Below the pieces are notes generated by a model. The model saw only the letters and a program-made list of their open reading frames with translations, did not search any database and had not been told where the DNA came from. From Planctomycetota bacterium (GTDB lineage: Bacteria > Planctomycetota > B15-G4): a stretch of DNA of 64,000 nucleotides. Of this stretch, positions 25,491-34,015 are shown in pieces. Each line of letters begins with the position of its first letter. The first letter of the stretch is position 1. The stretch is taken from NCBI GenBank assembly GCA_020638905.1, contig JACKHP010000024.1:1-64000 (forward strand), written 5' to 3'. The translations under genes were made by a program, and so were the position numbers.

Positions 25491-26615
25491 CTACTTCAGG
25501 CGCTTGACGTGCTTGGCCAGGTCCTTCGGCGCGAGTTCGCCGAAGACCGCGGCCAGCGCCGCCTCCGTGGCGTCCGGCTCGCCGACGTAGTCGGGACGTC
25601 CGCCGTACGGGTCGGCGTCGGCCTGCAGGTCCGCCAGCGCCTCGAAGAGCGCGCCGAGGTCGGCGGGACGCTTCGACCAGACGAAGTCGAGCGCACCCCA
25701 GACCATCATCTGCTCGGGCTCGGCCACTCCGGCCCGTCCCTCCAGCACGAGCGGGACGACGCTGAAGTCCTTGTCCTTCTTGTTGCCGTCGAACAGCTCG
25801 GCGGTGCGCTTGCCCCAGTCGAAGTGCGCGCTCGACGACACGAAGCCCGACGCGTCGAAGGCGTAGCTCGTGCCGAACAGACGCTGCTCGACCAGGAAGC
25901 TCATGCCCCACAGGAGCGATTTCGGGAGTTGTCCGAAGCTCTTGGTCAGCACGCACTGCGTGAACTTGGCCGCCACCTCGTTGTCGAGCCGGAACTCGTC
26001 GTCGCCCGCGGCCGCGTTGCCGGCCATGTCCCACGTGGGTTGCAGGAAGACCGGCGCGCCGCGCATCGTCAGCCCGCCGGGATCGTCGCGCATGCGCGAC
26101 GCGTCCTCGGCACGCAGCAGGCGCCTGGCCACGAGCAGGTCGAGCGCCGCGCCGTACGCGTCGGAGCGCATGCCCGGCTCGTCGAACAGCACCGCCACGG
26201 TGGCGGGCACGTGCAGACGATCGTCGGGGAGCGCGCGCTCGAGCACCTCCCACGCGTCGTCGAGCACCTGCGCGGCGCGATGCACGAGATCGTCGTCGGC
26301 CCGTCCGAGGACGATCGCCGGAGCGTGCTCGGGCACGGCCACCTCGAAGCCGAGACCGCCGGCCGTGGCGGCCCACGTGTTGAGCGCCGCGCGCACCGAA
26401 GGCAGCAGGTCGCGCTCGACCTTGGAGCCCTCGACGTCCTTGCGTCCCATGCGGAACTTGAGCTTGGCCGCCTCCTCGACCAGGGTGTCGGACGAGCTGT
26501 CGTCGAGTGCCGACGCCGACGGCGCTCCGAAGCACAGCGCGAACGAGAGTGCGACGCCGAGCGTCGACCCGCGCGTCAGGAACCTGGCGCGTGTGCGCCC
26601 TTCGATCGACTGCAT
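25491..26615 (-). CDS. Secreted protein of unknown function
   Basis: 374 residues. Signal peptide GVALSFALCFGAPSASALDD is clear. The rest is not recognised; a segment VLFDEPGMRSDAYG and a later GQLPKSLLWGMSFLVEQRLFG recall the layout of the DUF1570 peptidase-like proteins of planctomycetes, but no HExxH zinc motif is present, so activity is not claimed. The ribosome binding site is near-perfect (AGGAGGAG, five bases before ATG 26615), suggesting good expression. It is followed 76 bases later by the molybdopterin dehydrogenase operon, which has its own -10 box. Confidence 0.75.
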   Translation of the reverse strand: MQSIEGRTRARFLTRGSTLGVALSFALCFGAPSASALDDSSSDTLVEEAAKLKFRMGRKDVEGSKVERDLLPSVRAALNTWAATAGGLGFEVAVPEHAPAIVLGRADDDLVHRAAQVLDDAWEVLERALPDDRLHVPATVAVLFDEPGMRSDAYGAALDLLVARRLLRAEDASRMRDDPGGLTMRGAPVFLQPTWDMAGNAAAGDDEFRLDNEVAAKFTQCVLTKSFGQLPKSLLWGMSFLVEQRLFGTSYAFDASGFVSSSAHFDWGKRTAELFDGNKKDKDFSVVPLVLEGRAGVAEPEQMMVWGALDFVWSKRPADLGALFEALADLQADADPYGGRPDYVGEPDATEAALAAVFGELAPKDLAKHVKRLK

Positions 26616-26917
26616 GGACTCCTCCTCTTCGAATCGTCCGCGGCGTGCCGCGGGAGCCTCTGGCCCACGAGGAGGAGCCGGCCCGACGCGACGCCCAGGA
26701 CCCCGCGGGGTCCGGCGCCTCGTCTGATCGGCCGTTCGCACCCTCTCCCTGAGAGCCCGTTGTTCCGGATGCGCGACGCCGATCCGCACTCCGGGTTCCC
26801 TTACAGACGTGGACACGCTCGGCAACCCGAGGATTCCATGACGACATCGTGTCGCACGTCGCGACGCGTACCCGATCGGGCGGAGGGCGGACGCCACGGC
26901 GTCGCTACGATGCCGAC
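26616..26917. other. Divergent intergenic region
   Basis: Upstream region of both the secreted protein (minus) and PrmA (plus). It holds a perfect 16-base palindrome GGACCCCGCGGGGTCC at 26698-26713, a short CTCTC/GAGAG hairpin near 26740-26755 and the PrmA -10 box at its right end. The palindrome could be an operator or a hairpin; nothing else was seen. Confidence 0.5.
26906..26911 (+). promoter_or_regulatory. -10 box (TACGAT), probable leaderless promoter for prmA
   Basis: GCTACGAT is followed by six bases and the ATG at 26918. There is no Shine-Dalgarno sequence. Confidence 0.6.
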
Positions 26918-27937
26918 ATGGAGGATCCGTCCGACGCCGCCGCCGTGCCCTGGATCGAGGTCTCGCTCACGGTCGACGCCGGTTGGGCCGAACGCGTGGC
27001 CGAGGTGCTCGGACACGCGCCGTGTTCGCCCGTCGCGATCGAGCCGCCGGACGCGCACGGACGCTGCACGCTGCGCGCGTGGATCGACGGCGCGCACGAC
27101 GACGACGCCTTGCGCGCCGGACTTCGCGCGCGCCTCGCAGCCCTCGCCCGCGCGCTCGACCCGTCGACGAATGATCCGAGCAGGGCGCACGACGAGATCC
27201 AGAAGGGGCGATCGCATCGTGCCTGCGATGCGCGGGACGGCTCTCCCGCCGGGGCCGCATCGGACGCACGTCGCGGCGCGACGCTGACAGACGATCTCGT
27301 CCCGCGCTTCACGGTGCCGGACGCCCGGGCGCGCGCGACGTTCGCCGGGCTGCCGTGGCGATCGTTCCGCGTGGGACGCCTCTGCATCGGCGCGCCCGGT
27401 GCGCTGCATACGCGGCGCGTCGACGACGTGGCGCTACGACTCGTCCCCGGGAACGCGTTCGGCACGGGCCGCCACCCGACCACGCGTCAGGGCCTGCGCG
27501 CGCTGCAGGAGCACCTCCGTCCCGGTGCCCGCGTGCTCGACCTCGGCTGCGGGACGGGCCTGCTCGGCGTCGCCGCCGCGCTCCTCGGCGCGGCGCAGGT
27601 CACGCTGCTCGACCACGATCCCCTCGCGATCGCGGCCGCACGTGAGCTGGCCGACGCGCACGACGTCTCGTCGCGCTGCACCTTCGTCACGGGCAGCGCC
27701 GCCGACGTCCCCGCCGGGCCTTGGGGCGTGATCCTCGCCAACCTCGAGCCGGGCCTCGCGGCCGCGCACGCGCCCCGCTTCGCACGCGTCCTCGCGCCCG
27801 GCGGCGTGCTCGTGGCCGGCGGCTGTCCGCGCGCCGACGCCGACCTCCTGCGCGACGCGTTGCGCGTCGCGGGACTCGTCCCGGAACGTCTGCGCGCCAC
27901 GCCACGCTGGTGCACCTGGAGCGCGCGCCGGCCTTGA
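26918..27937 (+). CDS. prmA: Ribosomal protein L11 methyltransferase-like protein
   Basis: 339 residues. PrmA trimethylates ribosomal protein L11. The catalytic domain is clear: NAFGTGRHPTTRQGL is the family signature (GTGxHxTT), then VLDLGCGTGLLGVAAALLGA (SAM motif I), LLDHDPLAI and VILANLEPGL (N-L-x-P-like motif IV). The N-terminal substrate domain is poorly conserved and interrupted at about residues 80-125 by a low-complexity Arg/Ser/Asp stretch not usual in PrmA. The start was set by the leaderless promoter element. The target could be L11 or another protein. Confidence 0.8.
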   Translation: MEDPSDAAAVPWIEVSLTVDAGWAERVAEVLGHAPCSPVAIEPPDAHGRCTLRAWIDGAHDDDALRAGLRARLAALARALDPSTNDPSRAHDEIQKGRSHRACDARDGSPAGAASDARRGATLTDDLVPRFTVPDARARATFAGLPWRSFRVGRLCIGAPGALHTRRVDDVALRLVPGNAFGTGRHPTTRQGLRALQEHLRPGARVLDLGCGTGLLGVAAALLGAAQVTLLDHDPLAIAAARELADAHDVSSRCTFVTGSAADVPAGPWGVILANLEPGLAAAHAPRFARVLAPGGVLVAGGCPRADADLLRDALRVAGLVPERLRATPRWCTWSARRP

Positions 27938-27977
27938 CGCGCTGCGTCGCGTCGCCCGCCGGCGTGCATGACCCGCG

Positions 27978-28736
27978 TCAGTCGTCCCCGGCCTCGTCGT
28001 CGAGGTCGGCCGCGGCCGCGGTGTCGAGCAGCACGAGCGCGTCGGCGTGGGTCCGCAGCGCACTGGCCGGGACGTCGACCCCCATCGGTCTGCGCAACGC
28101 GCGCGCCACGATCGACGCCTTGGCCGCGCCGAAGGCCAGCAGCCGCACGCGTCGCGCCGCGAGGATCGGGCCGAGACCGCGGGTGATCGCATGCCGCGGC
28201 ACCTCGCCGGGGTACGTCGCCGCCGCGTCGGCGCGCGTCGTCTCGTGCAGGGTCACGAGCCGTGTCGGCGCGTCGAACGGCGTACCCGGCTCGTTGAAGC
28301 CGAGGTGCCCGGTGCGTCCGATGCCGAGCAGTTGCAGGTCGACGCCGCCCCACGCGGCGACGGCGTCCTCGAAGGCGCGCGCGCGCTCGGGCACGTCGCG
28401 CTCGGCGACGCTGCCGTCGGGCACGAGGATGTGGTCGGGCGGCAGGTCGACGTGCCGGAACAGCTGCTCGTGCATCGCGTGCCCGAAGCTGCCCGGCGCC
28501 CCGCGCTCCACCGGCCAGTACTCGTCGAGGTTCACCGTGTGGACGGACGCGAACGAGAGTCCGCGCTCGCGGTGCCGGCGCACCAGCTCGGCGTGCACGT
28601 CCTCCATCGTGCGGCCGGTGGCGAGGCCCAGCACGCACGGATGCCCGGCCGCAGCGCGCGCGCGCACGAGCGCCTCGATCTCGTCGACCACGCAGCGCAC
28701 GGCCGCCGCGCGCTCGGCGAACACGCGCACGCTCAT
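27978..28736 (-). CDS. nagB: Glucosamine-6-phosphate deaminase/isomerase
   Basis: 252 residues, standard NagB length. It converts glucosamine-6-phosphate to fructose-6-phosphate plus ammonia. LGLATGRTMEDVHAEL is the phosphate-binding start, TVNLDEYW holds the active-site Asp and GIGRTGHLGFNEPGT holds the catalytic His and Glu. Its ATG overlaps the stop of the Asp-box propeller gene (ATGA), so the two are co-translated and probably act in the same amino-sugar route. Confidence 0.92.
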   Translation of the reverse strand: MSVRVFAERAAAVRCVVDEIEALVRARAAAGHPCVLGLATGRTMEDVHAELVRRHRERGLSFASVHTVNLDEYWPVERGAPGSFGHAMHEQLFRHVDLPPDHILVPDGSVAERDVPERARAFEDAVAAWGGVDLQLLGIGRTGHLGFNEPGTPFDAPTRLVTLHETTRADAAATYPGEVPRHAITRGLGPILAARRVRLLAFGAAKASIVARALRRPMGVDVPASALRTHADALVLLDTAAAADLDDEAGDD

Positions 28737-31318
28737 CGGTGACGCTGCGCGGCGAGCCGCGCGTCGAGCTCGGACATCGTGAAGCGCACGCTCACCACGT
28801 ACGGCGACTCGCCCTCGGTCCAGTGGCCGTAGGTCGTCGCGACGAAGGTGCCGTCCGGCAGCACCTCGACCCCGGCGTAGCCGCAGTCGGCCTGCACGAG
28901 GTTGTCGCCGAGGCGCACGCGGTACGCGCCCGCCGTGCCGCGTACGAGGTCGTCGAACTCGCCGATCCAGGCCACCCAGTCGCCCCACGTGGGACTGCCC
29001 GGCAGCGTGTCGCGGAACGAGATCAGCAGCCGCCCGTCCGGCGCGTACGCCGCGACGTGCCGATCGCCGGTGAGCGCGGCAGGCAGCTCGCGCGGAGCGG
29101 TCCAGGTCTCGCCCTCGTCGTCGCTGAAGATCACGAACGCGTGGTACGCGCGGCTGTTCTCGCGCAGCAGCACGGCCAGGCGCGCGCCGTCGGGCGAGCG
29201 CACGAGCCCCGGCTCGCAGAGCTGCGCCGAGGGATCGCTCGCGATGACGCGCGGTGCGCTCCACGTGACGCCGCCGTCGTCGCTCGTCGTGGCGTACACG
29301 CTGAACCGCGACGGCACCCCGTGCGCGCTGGCGAAGCGTCCGTCGTCGTGGAAGAGCGCGAGGGACCGTCCGTCGCGCAGCGGCGCGACCGACGCCATGG
29401 CGACGATGCCGCCCCACGCGCCCACCGGCTCGAGCTCGCTCCACGTGCGTCCCTCGTCGAGCGAGAGCGCGCGCCGGATCGGGAAGAGGCCCGAGAAGAG
29501 CACGAGCCGCGCGGTGCCGTCGCGATCGACGAGCCGATGGATCGTCGGCACCTCCTGCGAGGTCGCGAAGCTCTCGGGAAGCGGCAACCGCTCGCTCCAG
29601 GTGAGTCCGCCGTCGTCGCTGCGCTTCATGACGAGCGCGCCCCGTCCGTGGCCCTGCGGGTAGACGCAGAGAAGCGTGTGCCCGTCGGGCAGCAGCAGCG
29701 TCGTGGGATGGCCGAGGTACTGCCCGGGCTCACGGTCGACGACCACGCGCCGCGCGTCGTCGTGGGCCAGGTCGACGAGCGGCAGCTCCGCGTCGAACGC
29801 CTCGCCGCGCGCCACGAGCTCGTCGAGCCGCAGGGTGAACGTCACGTCCTCGGGCGGACGGCCGGGACCGCCGTCGAGCGTGGCGACGAGCGACACGCGA
29901 CAGTCGCTGCACGGCGGCCTGCCCGGCCCCGGCCCGGTCACGCGCCCCGGATCGAGCTGCTCCTCGAGCCGCAGCTCGAGCCCGTCCGGCCCGGGGACCG
30001 GGTCGACGAGCAGCCGCACGCGCACGAGCGCGTCGCCACCCCGCGCGAGTTCGTCGGGACTCGCCAGCGCGAGCACCAGGTCTCCCGCCGACGAGCTCCC
30101 GGGGAATCCGTCGACGAAGGCCAGCACCAGCCGATCGCAGCAGGTCGCCTGCCAGATGTCGCCGGCCAACGCGTGCTCGCGCCCCGCGAGCGACGCGGGC
30201 AGCTCGTGCGCCTCCCACCGCAGCTCGTCCGACGGGACCTTCGAGGTCACGGACGCCGCGAGCAGCAGCCCGTTCGTGCGCCGCGCGCGATCGCTCGCGA
30301 ATCCCAGCACGATCGGATGGGTGTAGGTGTCGCTGAACTCGGGCCACGTCCCGTCGAAGAACGGTCGCGCCAGGGCCACCCGATCGGGGACGGCGCCCGA
30401 GAGGTCGTCGGGCAGCACGATCGGCACGCGTCGCGCGGGACTGCCGACGACGTCTCGCACGCCGACCAGGCTCGTGCGCGTCCCCTGCGAGCCAGGCTCC
30501 TCGACGACCTCGACGGCCACCGTGTCGACGAAGAGCCGCAGCGCCGTGCTCGCCGGGTTGCCGAAGACGTGCGTGTGCGGACCGCGGCTGCGCTCGATCG
30601 TGAGCGAGCCGGACAGGTCCGCGTCGAGGGTCGGGACGCGCAGGCGTTCGGCCACCGGCGCACGCACGGTCCCGAGCGCGCCGCGCAGGCTCAGCGCGCC
30701 GACCCCGAGCTCGCTGCGCTGCGCACGCAGGCCGACCCGTCCGAGCGGACCGGCGAAGGACGACTCGTGCAGCGTCACGCCGTCCAGCGCGACGACGAGC
30801 GCGTCGCCGTGACGCGAGACGTCGACGTCGAACGGGCGCCCGAGCAGCGGCTGCGATCCGGGCAGGTCGAGCAACGTGAGCGGACCGAAGGGCCCGCCCT
30901 CGACGAACGGACGTCCCGCGGCGCCGTCCCAGCCGAAGACCCCGTCGCCGAGGCGCAGCGCCGCGGCACCGCGCGGGTCGCCGCCCAGTTCGAGCCGCGC
31001 GTGGATCTGCGCGTCGCCGTCCCCCAGCGCGCGGTCGGCGAGCAGCTCCGTGCCGGGCAGCAGCCACAACATGCCGGGCTCGTCGCGCCACACGTCGTCG
31101 GCGCGCGGTCCGACGAGCACCTGGCGCGCCTGGTGGAAGCGCGCCGGGCCGTCCACCCAGCCGCCCTCCACACGACCCGCCTCGACGACGCTGCGCTCGG
31201 CGGGATTCGCAGCGGCCGGATCCTGGGCGACAGCCGGGACGGCCAGCGCGGCCAGTCCGAGCGCGCACGCCCGCAGCGCGCGCACCCTCGCTCGACGACC
31301 ACGGACGACGGTTCGCAT
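28733..31318 (-). CDS. Secreted Asp-box (BNR) propeller protein, sialidase-family-like
   Basis: 861 residues: signal peptide (LGLAALAVPAVAQD), an N-terminal region to about 530 that includes a jelly-roll/LamG-like part, then a six-bladed propeller from about 534. Four Asp boxes are readable (RSDDGGLTWSE, SLDEGRTWSE, TSDDGGVTWSA, FSDDEGETWTA). The FRIP arginine motif of true sialidases is absent: the equivalent start reads YLGHPTTLLLPDG, as in the BNR_2 group. A glycosidase is likely but sialic acid specificity is not supported. GAGG lies eight bases before ATG 31318. Coupled to nagB by ATGA. Confidence 0.8.
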   Translation of the reverse strand: MRTVVRGRRARVRALRACALGLAALAVPAVAQDPAAANPAERSVVEAGRVEGGWVDGPARFHQARQVLVGPRADDVWRDEPGMLWLLPGTELLADRALGDGDAQIHARLELGGDPRGAAALRLGDGVFGWDGAAGRPFVEGGPFGPLTLLDLPGSQPLLGRPFDVDVSRHGDALVVALDGVTLHESSFAGPLGRVGLRAQRSELGVGALSLRGALGTVRAPVAERLRVPTLDADLSGSLTIERSRGPHTHVFGNPASTALRLFVDTVAVEVVEEPGSQGTRTSLVGVRDVVGSPARRVPIVLPDDLSGAVPDRVALARPFFDGTWPEFSDTYTHPIVLGFASDRARRTNGLLLAASVTSKVPSDELRWEAHELPASLAGREHALAGDIWQATCCDRLVLAFVDGFPGSSSAGDLVLALASPDELARGGDALVRVRLLVDPVPGPDGLELRLEEQLDPGRVTGPGPGRPPCSDCRVSLVATLDGGPGRPPEDVTFTLRLDELVARGEAFDAELPLVDLAHDDARRVVVDREPGQYLGHPTTLLLPDGHTLLCVYPQGHGRGALVMKRSDDGGLTWSERLPLPESFATSQEVPTIHRLVDRDGTARLVLFSGLFPIRRALSLDEGRTWSELEPVGAWGGIVAMASVAPLRDGRSLALFHDDGRFASAHGVPSRFSVYATTSDDGGVTWSAPRVIASDPSAQLCEPGLVRSPDGARLAVLLRENSRAYHAFVIFSDDEGETWTAPRELPAALTGDRHVAAYAPDGRLLISFRDTLPGSPTWGDWVAWIGEFDDLVRGTAGAYRVRLGDNLVQADCGYAGVEVLPDGTFVATTYGHWTEGESPYVVSVRFTMSELDARLAAQRHR

Positions 31319-31419
31319 CGGATGCACCTCGCTTCGGTTGCCGGAGACGGCCCGTCCGCGACGCGCCGACCTGCATGCGCCCTTCGACGGCGTCGGCGGC
31401 CGGCAGAGGACGCTCCCGC

Positions 31420-32112
31420 TCACGGCGACGGCGTGCCGCCGGACGTTTGCGCGCCGGCCAGCGCCGCGGCCAGCCCGTGCTCGGGATCCGCGAGCTGCGC
31501 GCGCGCGTCGTCGAGCGCCGCGTGGAGCGCGTCGAGCCGCGCCTGCCGCCGGGCGCCGTCGTCGTCCTGTCCCCACCAGGCGGCCCACCAGCCGGTGGCC
31601 TGGCCCCCGATCTGCCAGCTGCCGAGCGTGGCGCCGTCCTGCCCGAGCAGCTTCAGCTCGAGCTGGAAGGTCGCGTCGTGCGACGCGGCCGGCGCGCCGA
31701 ACAGGTTCGCCACGCCCGCGGTGAGCACCGAGAGCACGAGCCACGCATAGCTGTCGCGGCTCTGCAGGCGCACCAGCGACCACTCGGCGCGCGGCCCGGA
31801 GGGGTCGTCGACGGACGTCCACAGCAGACCGTCGGCCTGCTCGACGAGCACGGTGCGCATGTCGTCGAGCAGCGGCGCCGCGTAGCGCTCGGAGACCAGG
31901 TCGAGGTCGGCACGCAGCGCGGGCAGCGGCGGCGGCAGGGGACGCAGCGACTCGGGCCGGGTCGCGTCGACGGACGCGCAGCCGGCGAGGCCGAGCATCA
32001 GCGCCCCCGCCACGAGCAGCGCCCGGGATGCACGGAGTGCGGCCGAGCGGCCGGGCGCGCCCGGTTCCCGCGGCGCGCCGCCACGGCACGAGACGTTCGA
32101 CGCGACGGACAT
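31420..32112 (-). CDS. Lipoprotein of unknown function
   Basis: 230 residues. Lipobox in LVAGALMLGLAGCAS with Cys near residue 47. The mature part begins with a Pro-rich linker, then helical and amphipathic segments (YAAPLLDDMRTVLVEQADGLLW), a hydrophobic stretch WLVLSVLTAGVANLFGAP and a Trp-rich patch GGQATGWWAAWWGQDD. I do not recognise the family. GGGAGG lies seven bases before ATG 32112. It sits about 100 bases upstream of the propeller/nagB pair on the same strand and could share its transcript. Confidence 0.7.
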   Translation of the reverse strand: MSVASNVSCRGGAPREPGAPGRSAALRASRALLVAGALMLGLAGCASVDATRPESLRPLPPPLPALRADLDLVSERYAAPLLDDMRTVLVEQADGLLWTSVDDPSGPRAEWSLVRLQSRDSYAWLVLSVLTAGVANLFGAPAASHDATFQLELKLLGQDGATLGSWQIGGQATGWWAAWWGQDDDGARRQARLDALHAALDDARAQLADPEHGLAAALAGAQTSGGTPSP

Positions 32113-32279
32113 GCCAGGGCCTCCCGGGGACCAAGGAGCATGCCAGCGTGCCGCCGCCGCCCGGCTCCGGTCAACCTCGTGCCGCGACGCGACCGGGCAC
32201 GGCCGGCGTCGCGTCGCACCCGCGCGAGGGGCGACGCTCCCGCCGACCGCGGCGACGCGACGGGGGCCGGCACGGCTGC

Positions 32280-32285
32280 TACGAT
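32280..32285 (+). promoter_or_regulatory. -10 box (TACGAT), probable leaderless promoter
   Basis: TGCTACGAT is an extended -10 ending eight bases before ATG 32294. No -35 or Shine-Dalgarno sequence is visible. Confidence 0.6.
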
Positions 32286-32293
32286 CGCGCGCC

Positions 32294-33097
32294 ATGTCCG
32301 ACGTCCTCCGCATCGCCATGTGGTCCGGGCCGCGCAACGTCTCGACGGCGCTCATGCGCGCGTTCGGGGCGCGCGACGACACGCTCGTGTGCGACGAGCC
32401 GCTCTACGCGCACTACCTGCGCTCCACCGGCCTGCCGCATCCCGGGGCCGACGAGATCGTGCGCACGCACGAGTCCGACTGGCGCGTGGTGGCCGCGTGG
32501 CTCACCGGCCCGCTGCCGGACGGCGCGCGCGTCTTCTACCAGAAGCACATGGCCCACCACCTGCTGCCCGAGGTCGGACGCGAGTGGCTCGCCGGGCTGA
32601 GCCACGCGTTCCTGATCCGCGAGCCGTCGGCCATGCTCACCTCGCTCGTCGAGGTGCTGCCCGAGCCGCGCCTCGAGGACACCGGCCTGCCCCAGCAGGT
32701 CGAGCTGTTCGACACCCTGCGCCGCGCCGGCCTCGATCCGCCGGTGGTCTGCGGACGCGAGCTGCTGCTCGATCCCGAGGGCGTGCTGCGGCAGCTCTGC
32801 GCGCGGCTCGATCTCGCGTTCCAGCCGACGATGCTGCGCTGGGAGCCGGGACCGCGACCCACCGACGGCTGCTGGGGCAGGTTCTGGTACGCGTCGACGT
32901 GGGCCTCGACGGGCTTCGCGCCGTACCGCGAGAAGGCCGTGCCCGTCCCCGAGCGGCTGCGCGACGTGCTCGCCCGGGCCGACGCGCTCTACGCGACGCT
33001 GCACGCGCACCGCCTGCGCGCACGTCCCGACGTGGTGGCCGCCGCACAAGACACCGCCGCGCCGGGTCTGCACGACCCTTCCCGCCCTCCCTCCTGA
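32294..33097 (+). CDS. P-loop sulfotransferase-like protein
   Basis: 267 residues. The N-terminal MWSGPRNVSTALMRAF matches the 5'-phosphosulfate loop position of sulfotransferases, followed by DDTLVCDEPLYAHYL. HAFLIREPSAMLTSL fits the 3'-phosphate-binding arginine region. Plants have a protein annotated as branched-chain-aminotransferase-like in which, as I recall, a domain with this same start is fused to a class IV aminotransferase; here the aminotransferase is the next gene, 11 bases downstream. The true activity is unknown; it could act on a hydroxy or keto acid. Confidence 0.75.
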   Translation: MSDVLRIAMWSGPRNVSTALMRAFGARDDTLVCDEPLYAHYLRSTGLPHPGADEIVRTHESDWRVVAAWLTGPLPDGARVFYQKHMAHHLLPEVGREWLAGLSHAFLIREPSAMLTSLVEVLPEPRLEDTGLPQQVELFDTLRRAGLDPPVVCGRELLLDPEGVLRQLCARLDLAFQPTMLRWEPGPRPTDGCWGRFWYASTWASTGFAPYREKAVPVPERLRDVLARADALYATLHAHRLRARPDVVAAAQDTAAPGLHDPSRPPS

Positions 33098-33108
33098 CGC
33101 CCGAGCCC

Positions 33109-34011
33109 ATGCTGCAGACCTTCGACGCGCGCAACCGCGACCTGATCGTGAACGTGAACGGCGTGCTGAGCCACCGCGACGAGGCGCGCGTCTCGCCCTT
33201 CGACTCGGCCGTCCAGGGCGGCGACGCGGTCTGGGAGGGCCTGCGCCTCTACGACGGACGCATCTTCAAGCTCGACGAACACCTGCTGCGCCTGCGCCGC
33301 TCGGCGCTCGCGCTGGACTTCGCCGAGATCCCGGCCCGCGAGGCGATCGTGCACGAGCTCGTGCGCACGCTCGCGGCGAACGGCATGCGCGACGGCGTGC
33401 ACGTGCGGCTCACGCTCACGCGCGGCGTCAAGTTCACCTCGGGCATGGACCCGCGGCTCAACACGTCCGGGCCGACGCTCATCGTGCTCGCCGAGTGGAA
33501 GGCACCCGTGTACGACAAGCACGGGCTGAGCCTGGCCACGAGCTCGGTGCGCCGGCCGGGGCCCGACGTGCTCGACCCCAAGATCCACCACGCGAACCTG
33601 CTGGGCTCGATCCTGGCCAAGATCGAGGCCACCGCGGCGGGTGCCGACGACGCGCTCATGCTCGACGGCCGCGGCTTCGTGGCCGAGACGAACGCGACGC
33701 ACGTGTTCGTGGTCGAGGACGGCGTGCTCTCCACGAGCCGGCTGGTGGCGTGTCCCGAGGGCATCACGCGCGCCACGGTGCTCGAGCTGTGCGCGTCCGA
33801 GGGCATCGTCGCGCACGAACGCGACGTCTCGCTGGCCGAGGTGCACCGCGCCGACGAGGTCTTCTGCACCGGGACGATGGGCGAGCTGGCCGCCGTGACG
33901 AAGGTCGACGGACGCACCATCGGCGACGGACGTCCCGGACCGCTCACCGCACGTCTCTCGGCGGCGTACGCCGCGCGCACCGCGCGCGAGGGCGTGCGCG
34001 TGGTCGACTGA
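33109..34011 (+). CDS. Class IV (branched-chain-like) aminotransferase
   Basis: 300 residues, standard length for BCAT/D-amino-acid transaminase-fold enzymes. SPFDSAVQGGDAVWEGLRLYDG is the usual N-terminal signature, LDPKIHHANLL contains the PLP lysine, FVAETNATHVF is the Glu/Asn PLP motif and EVFCTGTMGELAAVTKVDG the C-terminal PLP-phosphate loop. It may use a branched-chain, aromatic or D-amino acid. It sits 11 bases after the P-loop protein and 4 bases before the WYL regulator, so the three are probably one operon. Confidence 0.88.
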   Translation: MLQTFDARNRDLIVNVNGVLSHRDEARVSPFDSAVQGGDAVWEGLRLYDGRIFKLDEHLLRLRRSALALDFAEIPAREAIVHELVRTLAANGMRDGVHVRLTLTRGVKFTSGMDPRLNTSGPTLIVLAEWKAPVYDKHGLSLATSSVRRPGPDVLDPKIHHANLLGSILAKIEATAAGADDALMLDGRGFVAETNATHVFVVEDGVLSTSRLVACPEGITRATVLELCASEGIVAHERDVSLAEVHRADEVFCTGTMGELAAVTKVDGRTIGDGRPGPLTARLSAAYAARTAREGVRVVD

Positions 34012-34015
34012 GCCC

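Noticed and set aside
28733..31318. True sialidase call
   Set aside because: Asp boxes are clear but the FRIP arginine is missing; the cautious call is Asp-box propeller protein.
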